From Methylobacterium nonmethylotrophicum (lineage in GTDB: Bacteria > Pseudomonadota > Alphaproteobacteria > Rhizobiales > Beijerinckiaceae), in assembly GCF_004745635.1 (NCBI RefSeq), contig NZ_SRLB01000002.1, positions 124,001-188,000 on the forward strand: 64,000 nt of DNA, in the 5' to 3' direction. Under the pieces are notes generated by a model. That model had not been told where the DNA came from. It made no database searches and was given only the letters and a program-made list of their open reading frames with translations. A program made the position numbers and the translations under genes. Positions 43,535 through 50,758 of the stretch are shown here, in pieces (positions within the stretch are counted from its first letter, which is position 1; each line of letters begins with the position of its first letter).

Positions 43535-44533
43535 ATGGCCATAAGCCACCGGACACGCCGCTCGACCACAGGGGGGACCTGGCGAATATCTTGCCTGATC
43601 CTGGGACTCGGGGCCGCTGACGCTGCGCGCGCCCAGAGCGTCGGCTTCGACCCGGCCGATTACGGTCGCGCGCAGCTGCCGTTGCGTCAGACCACCGGCG
43701 ACGCGGCTGCCGTCATCGACCGCAACAAGGGCGCGTTCGAGCCCATCGCCGAGCTCGACCCGCGGGACGGCCTCGCCGCTCTCGCCCGCCCGATCGGCCG
43801 GGTCGACATCGTCCTGAGGAACGCCCGCACCGGCCAGATGGTCGGCGCCTCCTGCACCGGCGCGCTCCTGCCCGGCGACTACGTGCTCACCAACCACCAT
43901 TGCCTGCCGCAATCGGGCGACCTGACACCGGTCAAGGCCTCGATCCTGATGGATTACCTGACCCTCGACGGGCAGGGCGCGCGGCGGTTCGAGATCGACC
44001 CCAAGCCGGTCGAGTTCGACGCGCGCCTCGACTACGCGCTCGCCCGCGCCGCCGGCAGCCCGACCGCCACCTACGGCGCGGCCCGGCTCTCCGGCGAGGC
44101 GGTGCCGGGCAACCGCTCGATGCTCGTCATCCACCACCCCCTCGGGCGGCCGAAGGTGATGAGCCGGTTCCGCTGCTTCGCCCTCAAGGAGCAGGGCGAG
44201 GGGCCGGACCTGCGCCATCGCTGCGACACGCTCGGCGGCTCCTCCGGCTCGCTGATGTTCGACGCCTCGGTGGCCGGCGTCGCCCTGCACAAGGAGGGCG
44301 GCCTCGACCCGAAGGATCCGTCGAGCTTCAACAGCGCGACGCGCCTCTCGGCGATCCTCGGCCGCAGCCGCGTGCTGTCCGAGATCGCCGCGCGCCAGGG
44401 CCGCCCGCCCGCCGCTACGGCGGCGGCGGACCCGGCGCCGCCACCGGCCGCGTCGCCATCCGGACCCGCGGCGCCCGCGCCCGGCGGCCCCCTCGATCCG
44501 GCCCGGATGAACGCGATCCTGCGCGGGCGCTGA
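43535..44533 (+). CDS. Exported trypsin-like serine protease
   Basis: A 332-residue S1-family protease. The signal peptide ends near DAARAQS. The triad is in order: His122 (VLTNHHCLP), Asp166 (RLDYALAR) and Ser237 (LGGSSGSLMF), with MVGASCTGALL at the first strand. A disordered Pro/Ala tail (about residues 285-320) ends with DPARMNAILRGR. ATG 43535 follows GAGAGGAGGAC. It should act in the periplasm or outside. Within the same block as the caspase-like protease, giving two unrelated exported protease types in 8 kb. Confidence 0.9.
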   Translation: MAISHRTRRSTTGGTWRISCLILGLGAADAARAQSVGFDPADYGRAQLPLRQTTGDAAAVIDRNKGAFEPIAELDPRDGLAALARPIGRVDIVLRNARTGQMVGASCTGALLPGDYVLTNHHCLPQSGDLTPVKASILMDYLTLDGQGARRFEIDPKPVEFDARLDYALARAAGSPTATYGAARLSGEAVPGNRSMLVIHHPLGRPKVMSRFRCFALKEQGEGPDLRHRCDTLGGSSGSLMFDASVAGVALHKEGGLDPKDPSSFNSATRLSAILGRSRVLSEIAARQGRPPAATAAADPAPPPAASPSGPAAPAPGGPLDPARMNAILRGR

Positions 44534-44639
44534 CCGCATCGAAGAAAATCTCCTGCCGGCGCGGCGAAAGCCGCTCTGGCCTGTCCAGGCACGGGGTGTG
44601 GGGGCCGAAGCAAGGCCCGCGAGAGAGGAGAGCGGACCC

Positions 44640-45479
44640 ATGGAGAGCCGATCCATGCGGATCGACGGCGCGCCCGCGCGGCCAGCCGTCACGCCATCAG
44701 CCGCCATCCGGCGCACGGCGCGGCGACGTCTCGGCCGCTCCTGCCTCGCCGTGGCGGTCGGCCTCGTGGTCGCCCTCACGGGCGCGGCGCGCGCGAACCC
44801 GCTGACCGCCGTGCCGGGTGCCGGAGAGCGGCCGGACGAGGCCGGCCCGGCGGAGGCCGACATCCGCAGCCCCTCCGCCACCGCGATCATCCGCTCGCTC
44901 GCCCCCTTCGCGGACGGTCATCCGGGCGCCCCGGCCCGGGCGCTGTCCCCCGACGATGGCGGGCCGGCGCTCCGCATCGATCCGGCCCGCTCGGTCGATC
45001 TCACGGTCTTCTTCGCCTATGACAGCGCCCGCCTCACGCCGGAGGCGCGCATCCAGCTCGCGCCGCTCGGCCAGGCCCTCGCCTCCCGCGCCCTTGCCGG
45101 CCACGGCTTCCTCATCGCCGGCCACACCGATGCGGCAGGAGCGCCCGCCCATAACCGGCGCCTGTCGCTGGCCCGCGCCCGGGCGGTGCGGGCCCACCTC
45201 GTCGAGGCCTACGGCATCGACCCGGACCGCTTGCGCGTGCACGGCTGGGGCCCGAGCCGCCCGAGGGACCCGGCCGCGCCCCTGTCGCGGGTCAACCGCC
45301 GGGTCGAGGTCAGCCTCATCGCCCCCGCCCGCCAGGGCGCGCTCCGCTTCCTCGCGCCGGCGGCCGAGGCGGCCTGCGACGACGCCCTCGGCGAACCGCT
45401 GGCCGATCCGCGCCTGCGCGTCGCCCTCGACCTCGACGACTTCGCGGCGGCGCCGAGCCTGCGCCCCTGCGCCGAGTGA
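44640..45479 (+). CDS. OmpA-C-like peptidoglycan-binding exported protein
   Basis: A 279-residue protein with an N-terminal export signal (LAVAVGLVVALTGAARAN) and an OmpA/MotB-like domain (about residues 120-225): VDLTVFFAYDSARLTPEARIQLAPLGQAL, IAGHTDAAGAPAHNRRLSLARARAVRAHL, VHGWGPSRPRD and NRRVEVSLI. The Asp and Arg of this fold bind diaminopimelate in the wall. The C-terminal 50 residues hold two Cys. ATG 44640 follows GAGGAG. It likely anchors the cluster's exported proteins at the wall. Confidence 0.9.
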   Translation: MESRSMRIDGAPARPAVTPSAAIRRTARRRLGRSCLAVAVGLVVALTGAARANPLTAVPGAGERPDEAGPAEADIRSPSATAIIRSLAPFADGHPGAPARALSPDDGGPALRIDPARSVDLTVFFAYDSARLTPEARIQLAPLGQALASRALAGHGFLIAGHTDAAGAPAHNRRLSLARARAVRAHLVEAYGIDPDRLRVHGWGPSRPRDPAAPLSRVNRRVEVSLIAPARQGALRFLAPAAEAACDDALGEPLADPRLRVALDLDDFAAAPSLRPCAE

Positions 45480-45532
45480 ACCGGGCCCCGGCCCGGGACA
45501 ACGCCCCCGAGACTCCCAGCAAGGAGAACACG

Positions 45533-46474
45533 ATGCTGCCCCTTCGTGCCGCCGCGCGCGGCGCCGCCCTCGCCGTCGTCTCGCTCGGCCTCGCGCTCCT
45601 CGCGGGCCCGGCGCTCGCCCAGCCGAAGCCCACCATCGTGGTGATGGGCGAGGATGCCGACGAGGATTCGGTGCCGCGCGGCAACCGCATCTTCCAGCGG
45701 GTGATCGCCGAGCTGTCCGAGACGATGAACCTGCGCGGCTACAACGTCTACGACGAGACCGCGGTGGCGATGGGCTTTACCCAACCCAACCGGGTGCGCC
45801 GGCGCGACGCCGAGCTGATCGAGGTCGCCCGCGCGGTGCAGAACCCGCCCCTCGACGTCGTGGCGGTGTTCCAGATCTACGCCTCGGCCTCCAAATCGGC
45901 CTATTCGGACATCGTGCGGCCCGAGGTGCGCATCCCGGGCCGGCTCCTCAACGTACGCACCGGCCAGTCCCTCGGGTCGTTCGAGGTGACGGGCGTGCAG
46001 CTGCCGCCGCTGCCGCAGGGGTGCGACCGCGAATGCCTGCTCGAGCGGGTCGGGGCCGAGGCGAGGACGATCGCCGGCGACGTCGCGGCGGCGCTGACGG
46101 CGAAGCTCGACGGCGTGATGGCGCCGCGCCGCGAGCCCGGCGCGACGGCGGCCGGCGCAGGGGCGGCCTCGGGCGCCGCGGCGCCCGGCGGGGAGGCCTG
46201 CGGCGGCTTCCCCACCGCCTACGTGGTGCGGCTGAACGGCTTCTCGGCCCAGGAGGTCCAGGCGGTCGAGGAGTACATGGCGGCGTTCCGTTGCTACGAG
46301 CACCACCGCCCGGTCCGGACGGGGGCTTCCGCCGCCGAGTACTGGTACGAGACCCGCGCCGATTCCGGCCGGCTCGGGCGCAACCTGCGGCTGATGCTCG
46401 AGCACATGAGCGCGCCGGGCCAGGTCCAGTTCTCCGGCAACACCTTCGTGCTGAGCCGCGTCGCCACGCGCTGA
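45533..46474 (+). CDS. Exported protein of unknown function
   Basis: A 313-residue protein with a signal peptide (VVSLGLALLAGPALAQ). It begins as an alpha/beta domain: PTIVVMGEDADEDSVPRGNRIFQRVIAELSETMNLRGYNVYDETA, VVAVFQIYASA, PGRLLNVRTGQSLGSFEVTG. After an Ala/Gly linker is a second domain (about 225-313): PTAYVVRLNGFSAQEVQAVEEYMAAFRCYEHHRP and HMSAPGQVQFSGNTFVLSRV. The layout resembles penicillin-binding protein activator LpoB/CsgG-like domains followed by a BON-like one, but I do not assign a family. AAGGAG precedes the ATG by six bases. Lies between the OmpA-like gene and another secreted protein. Confidence 0.75.
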   Translation: MLPLRAAARGAALAVVSLGLALLAGPALAQPKPTIVVMGEDADEDSVPRGNRIFQRVIAELSETMNLRGYNVYDETAVAMGFTQPNRVRRRDAELIEVARAVQNPPLDVVAVFQIYASASKSAYSDIVRPEVRIPGRLLNVRTGQSLGSFEVTGVQLPPLPQGCDRECLLERVGAEARTIAGDVAAALTAKLDGVMAPRREPGATAAGAGAASGAAAPGGEACGGFPTAYVVRLNGFSAQEVQAVEEYMAAFRCYEHHRPVRTGASAAEYWYETRADSGRLGRNLRLMLEHMSAPGQVQFSGNTFVLSRVATR

Positions 46475-46491
46475 CCTCCCGGAGATCCCCG

Positions 46492-47466
46492 ATGCCTCAC
46501 CTCCTCCGCCGCCCCGCCGGCCTCTCCCTCCGCGCCGTGGGCCGCGTGGTGGCCGTCCTCGGCCTGTTCTCCGCCCCGGCGCTCGCGGCCGACGCGGTCT
46601 TCCCGCCGGCCGGCTCGGTCGGCCTCGTGCCGCCCGCCGGCATGACCCCGTCGAAGGCGTTTGCCGGGTTCGAGCACCGCTCCGGCGCCTCGATCCTCAT
46701 CACCGAGATGCCGGCCGAGGCCTACGGCCTGCTGGTCGAAAAATTCACCCCCGAGGCCCTGCGCGCGTCGGGTTTCTCGGCGCAGCGCGCCGGCGAGGCG
46801 CTGGCAGTTGCCGGCGGCGAGGGACGGGTGCTGCGCGGCAGCCAGGCGGCGAACGGCGTCACCTACGCCAAGTGGGTGGCGGTGGTGCGGGGCGGGACCG
46901 GCACCGGCCTCGTCACCGTGCAGGTGCCGGAGACGGCGCGCGGCCAGGTGCCGGACGCGGCGGTCGAGGCGGCGCTCGCCACGATCGCTTTCCGGGCCCC
47001 CGGCAGCCTCGCCGACCAGCTCGCGGCCCTGCCCTACACGGTGGGCGACCTCGCGGGCTTCCGCCCGGTGCGCACGCTGATGGGCAACGCCCTGATGCTC
47101 ACCGACGGCCCCAAGGATGTCGATCCGGACGGCACGCAGCCGATGGTCGTCGTCGCGCCCTCGATGGGGCGGGCCGCCGTCCCGGAGGGCCAGGAGGGCG
47201 CCTTCGCCCGCCGGGCGCTCGCCACCTTCCGGGAGATCAAGGACGTCACGATCACCGAGGAGAGCCGCGCGATCCGCGACGGCGCGGTGGTCGTTCGCCT
47301 GCGCGCCGCGGGCGCGGACGCGAAGACCGGCCGCCCGATGGCCGTGACGCAGGTGATCCGGTTCGAGGGGCCGAATTACCTGCGGGTCCTCGGCCTGGCA
47401 CGGACGGACCAGCCCGAGGCGCTCGCCCGCGCCGAGCGCGTGGCCGCTTCGGTGGCGATGCGGTGA
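46492..47466 (+). CDS. Exported protein of unknown function
   Basis: A 324-residue protein with a signal peptide ending FSAPALAADA. The mature part looks like a repeated alpha/beta domain: first half VFPPAGSVGLVPPAGMTPSKAFAGFEHRSGASILITEMPAEAY, with a second similar unit from about residue 180 (YTVGDLAGFRPVRTLMGNALMLTDGPKD). It has no catalytic motif that I can see. ATG 46492 is preceded by CCGGAGA. The stop overlaps the next gene start (GTGA). Confidence 0.75.
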   Translation: MPHLLRRPAGLSLRAVGRVVAVLGLFSAPALAADAVFPPAGSVGLVPPAGMTPSKAFAGFEHRSGASILITEMPAEAYGLLVEKFTPEALRASGFSAQRAGEALAVAGGEGRVLRGSQAANGVTYAKWVAVVRGGTGTGLVTVQVPETARGQVPDAAVEAALATIAFRAPGSLADQLAALPYTVGDLAGFRPVRTLMGNALMLTDGPKDVDPDGTQPMVVVAPSMGRAAVPEGQEGAFARRALATFREIKDVTITEESRAIRDGAVVVRLRAAGADAKTGRPMAVTQVIRFEGPNYLRVLGLARTDQPEALARAERVAASVAMR

Positions 47467-47768
47467 CGGTGCGTCCGCGCGTGCTCCGCCGCATCCCCTC
47501 CGTTGCGCTCTTCGCCGCCACGCTCCTCGGCCCGGCCGGAGCCGCGCAGGCCGGCCCGGCGACGGATGTCCCGCGCCTCCTGCGGGACTGGACCGCCCAG
47601 AACGGCACCTGCCGGGGCGGGAGCGGCGACGATCCGGCCACGCTCGCCGCGTGCGAGCGTCGCGACGTCCTGCATCAGCGGCTCACCGCGGCGGGCTGGT
47701 GCTACGGCCGGCCGGGCGATGCCGGCTACCAGCGCGTCTGGCGCCCCTGCACCGGCACCGGGCGGTGA
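47463..47768 (+). CDS. Small secreted Cys protein
   Basis: A 101-residue protein starting at GTG 47463, overlapping the previous stop (GTGA). The signal peptide (VALFAATLLGPAGAAQA) leaves about 70 residues with four Cys: LLRDWTAQNGTCRGG, LAACERRDVLHQRL, GWCYGRPG and WRPCTG. The NGxC / ACxxR / GWCYGR spacing is shared by many short alphaproteobacterial periplasmic proteins of unknown role. Probably co-translated with the preceding protein. Confidence 0.75.
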   Translation: MTVRPRVLRRIPSVALFAATLLGPAGAAQAGPATDVPRLLRDWTAQNGTCRGGSGDDPATLAACERRDVLHQRLTAAGWCYGRPGDAGYQRVWRPCTGTGR

Positions 47769-47815
47769 GCCCGGCGCGAGCCCGTCTCTGGTCCCGGGGC
47801 GGAGGGACACGCCGC

Positions 47816-48079
47816 ATGCTCCTCCTCGTCGTGCTGATCGTCTGGACGCCCGCCATCCTGCTCGCCGTCGCGCTCATCCTCGCCCGCCTGACCGGGTGCG
47901 AGGTCAACGAGGCCCGCTCGAATCCCTGCCGGGTGGCCGGCCTCGACATCGGCGGCCTGCTCCACACGATGATGGTGACGGGCTGGCTCGTCATCCCGCT
48001 CCTGCCCGTCATGGCCCTGACCCTGATCGGCGGGGTCGTCGCGGGCGGGCTGGCGCTGTTCGGGATCTGGCGGCCGTGA
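47816..48079 (+). CDS. Small two-helix membrane protein
   Basis: An 87-residue protein with two membrane helices: LLLVVLIVWTPAILLAVALILARL at the start and WLVIPLLPVMALTLIGGVVAGGLAL at the end. A short loop between them carries two Cys (TGCEVNEARSNPCRVAG). ATG 47816 follows GGCGGAGGG. This hairpin layout with a Cys loop is seen in unnamed inner-membrane proteins. Last plus-strand gene of the block. Confidence 0.75.
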   Translation: MLLLVVLIVWTPAILLAVALILARLTGCEVNEARSNPCRVAGLDIGGLLHTMMVTGWLVIPLLPVMALTLIGGVVAGGLALFGIWRP

Positions 48080-48217
48080 CCGCACGGGTGATCGATGATC
48101 CTAGGGCGCGGCCAGTCGCCGGTGGGACAGCCCCGCCGGCGACCCTGCCCCGGGGCACGGCCCAGGACACCGGCGCGCGGGACCATCCGGCGGCAGGCCG
48201 CGCAGCTCAGCCCGGCG

Positions 48218-49006
48218 TCACTTCCCGACGCCGGCCCCGAGGGGCTCCATGCCGCTCTCGCGCACCGCGGCGGCGGCCTCGGGCGAGGCCAGGAAGCGGA
48301 TCAGGGCCCGCGCCGCCTCCGGCTCGCGGCTGCCGGTGACGAGGCCCGCCGAGAACACCGTGTAGAGCTGCACGTCCTTCGGCAGCATGCCGACGATCTC
48401 GATGCCCGGCACCGGCTTCAGCTCGCTGAGCTGCTGGAAGCCGACCTCCGCCTCGCCGCGGGCCACCACCTTGGCGACCGGCTCGGCCGGGATCATTCGG
48501 GCCTTGTCCTTGACCTCGGCGGCGATGCCGAGGCGCTTGAACATCTCCTTCTCGATGTACACGCCGCTCGCGCTGTCCGAGTAGGCGATCGACTTGGCGG
48601 CGAGCAGGGTGCGGCGCAGGGCGTCGTCGGTCGCGATGTCGGGCTTCGGCGCACCGGCCCGCACCGCGAGCGCGATGCCGGACTGGGCGAGGGGGGTGCG
48701 GCTGTCGGCCTGCACCTTGCCCTGCTTGATCAGGTCGTCGAGGGCGTAGCCCACCATCACGACGACGTCGATCGGCTCGCCACGCTCGAGACGGGCGGGC
48801 ACCGCCTGGGGCGTGTGCCCCATGGACGGCCCCCACTCCGTCACGAGCGTGTGGCCGGTGCGGCGCTCGAATTCGGGGGCGAGCGCCCGGTAGGCGGCGG
48901 CGAAGCCGCCGGAGCTGACGACGCGCACCTCGGCGGCGGACGCGGCGCCCGCGAGGAGCGGCAGGACGAGGCCGAGGACGCGGGACAGGGCACGGAAGCG
49001 GATCAC
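48218..49006 (-). CDS. ModA-like periplasmic substrate-binding protein
   Basis: A 262-residue type-2 periplasmic binding protein. The signal peptide ends LLAGAASAAE. The core follows molybdate-binding (ModA/COG0725) proteins: GGFAAAYRALAPEFERRTGHTL, LERGEPIDVVVMVGYALDDLIKQGKV, IAYSDSASGVYIEKEMFKRLGI, GEAEVGFQQLSEL. Ligand specificity cannot be told; no permease or ATPase is adjacent, so it may be an orphan sensor-like relative. The GTG start at 49006 has GGGAGGAAACC just upstream. Confidence 0.82.
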   Translation of the reverse strand: MIRFRALSRVLGLVLPLLAGAASAAEVRVVSSGGFAAAYRALAPEFERRTGHTLVTEWGPSMGHTPQAVPARLERGEPIDVVVMVGYALDDLIKQGKVQADSRTPLAQSGIALAVRAGAPKPDIATDDALRRTLLAAKSIAYSDSASGVYIEKEMFKRLGIAAEVKDKARMIPAEPVAKVVARGEAEVGFQQLSELKPVPGIEIVGMLPKDVQLYTVFSAGLVTGSREPEAARALIRFLASPEAAAAVRESGMEPLGAGVGK

Positions 49007-49171
49007 GGGTTTCCTCCCAGAACGGTTGTCGGGGCCCCATCGGCACCCGGATCTTGGCTGTCGCAGGGCAGCGGCCGGATGAACGCCCGGCCGCGGCCTC
49101 GAGGCTTCGACGGTCACGCCGCCGCGACGTCCCGGGCGAGGCCCGCCGTCACGGGCTCTTCCCGGGTTCGA

Positions 49172-49497
49172 TCAGCAGCGTCGCCGACAGGCGCGATGAC
49201 CGGCCGGAGGGCCGGCGCCGCCCCTACCCGTCGCCTCTGTCGGCGAGGCCGAGACCAGCGGGGTGGAGCCGCCGAACAAGGCCGTGGCGAGCGGGCCGGC
49301 CAGCGACCAGCCGGCGGTGCGCACGCTCGCCGGGACGATCTCTGTCAGCCCCGCCACTATCGCGCCGTCCTCGCTGCCGTAAAGGAAAAGCAGCCACGGG
49401 AGCACGATCGGCACGGTGGTAAAGGACATGCCGGCAACGCGCCAGGCCAGGGCCGGGCAGGCCGCGAGCTGGGCGAGGGTCGAGAAGAGGAGCCGGC
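49172..49497 (-). pseudogene. Remnant of an MFS dicarboxylate/citrate-type transporter
   Basis: Translated on the minus strand this stretch reads LLFSTLAQLAACPALAW, RVAGMSFTTVPIVLPWLLFLYG, AIVAGLTEIVPASVRTAGWSLAG, PLATALFGGSTPLVSA. This is the tenth-to-eleventh-helix region of citrate/proton- or tricarballylate-type MFS symporters, with the family motif EI(M/V)P-VRT-G(F/W)SLA and ATA-FGG-TP. No matching N-terminal half exists upstream and the C-terminus runs into a nonhomologous Arg/Gly tail, so only a decayed fragment remains. Confidence 0.65.
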
Positions 49498-49702
49498 ATC
49501 CTCCGGCGTGAGGGCTGGGACGGACGGGTGGCGGACACGCGCAGGGCCTTGGCCGGCGCTCGGGCGGGCAGGCCGTGGCGGTGGGGACGGACGGTGCGCG
49601 TCCTTGACCGCTCGCGGCGGATGGTGCCGCGGCGGCCTCGTCCGCCGGTCACCGGCAGCGCAGCCATTCGCCGGACGCACGCGGCCGAAAGGCCCCGCGC
49701 GC

Positions 49703-50635
49703 TCAGGCCAGCCAGGCGACGAGCAGCGACACCGTGACGACCGAGGCGAGGTGCGAGAGCAGGATCGCCCCCGAGGTCACGCCGGCCTCGAGCCCGTAGA
49801 GCTTGGCGAGGGTGAACGGCCCCGAGCCGATCGGCAGGGCGCTCAGCAGCACCGCCGTCCGCGCCCAGAGGTCCGGCACCGCGAAGACCTCGTAGACGAG
49901 GAAAGCCGTCACCGCCGGTTGCAGCACGAGCTTGAGGACGACGAGGACGGCCATCGGCCGGATGTCGGACAGGACCACCCGCTCCTGCGCCAGGAAGAGG
50001 CCGATGCAGACCAGCGCACAGGGCGAGGCGGCCCCGCCGAGGAGGGCGGCGAACCGCTCGATCGGCCCCGGCACGGACAGGCCGGTCAGCCCGACGGAGA
50101 GCCCGGCGAGCGGCGCGATCAGCAGCGGGTTGCGCACCAGCGCCAGCACCACCTTGCGGGCGGTGCCGGCCCGCCCGGCGCCCTTCTGCAGGTCGAGCTC
50201 GATCACGACGATCGCGGACAGGAACAGCACGCAGGCGGTGAACAGGGTCGTGATCACCGCCGCCGGCAGGCTCGCGGGCCCGAACACCAGCAGGCAGAGC
50301 GGAATGCCCATGAAGCCGACATTGCTGTAGCCGGCATCCAGCCCCTCGATGCAGGCCTGGGCGCTGCGAAGCCCCCGCCCGAGCCCGAGCACGAAAGCCA
50401 CGGCGAAGGCCGCCGCGATGCCGCCCGCGAAACCCGCCGCGAACCCGACCTGGGCGACCTGGTCCGGCGTGATCTTCGCCATCGCGCCGAACATCAGGGC
50501 AGGCAGCGCGAGGTAGATCGCGAACCGGTTCAGGCTGTCGGCCGCCGCCGGACCGAACAGGGCGGTGCGGCCGGCCAGGAACCCCGCCAGGATCAGGGCG
50601 AAGATCGGAAGGGCCGCGTTGAGGACTGCCTGCAT
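49703..50635 (-). CDS. AEC-family (auxin efflux carrier-like) transporter
   Basis: A 310-residue inner-membrane protein with about ten hydrophobic helices in two five-helix halves. Family marks are LPIFALILAGFLAGR at the start, LNRFAIYLALPALMF (the helix-break region with conserved Asn and Pro), GYSNVGFMGIPLCLLVFG and, in the second half, LLSALPIGSGPFTLAKLYGLE. Bacterial members carry malonate, malate or similar acids. The neighbouring remnant MFS gene is also of an organic-acid type. Confidence 0.92.
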   Translation of the reverse strand: MQAVLNAALPIFALILAGFLAGRTALFGPAAADSLNRFAIYLALPALMFGAMAKITPDQVAQVGFAAGFAGGIAAAFAVAFVLGLGRGLRSAQACIEGLDAGYSNVGFMGIPLCLLVFGPASLPAAVITTLFTACVLFLSAIVVIELDLQKGAGRAGTARKVVLALVRNPLLIAPLAGLSVGLTGLSVPGPIERFAALLGGAASPCALVCIGLFLAQERVVLSDIRPMAVLVVLKLVLQPAVTAFLVYEVFAVPDLWARTAVLLSALPIGSGPFTLAKLYGLEAGVTSGAILLSHLASVVTVSLLVAWLA

Positions 50636-50758
50636 GGGGGACGGCGCCGGAGCCGGGCGGGGCGCCGGCGACCGCCGCTTTGGGTCAGCGTGACGAGCGG
50701 CGCAAGGGTCGCAGCCCTGCGCCCGAGGCGGGTCCGGGTCCCGCCGGGGATCGGCCGG

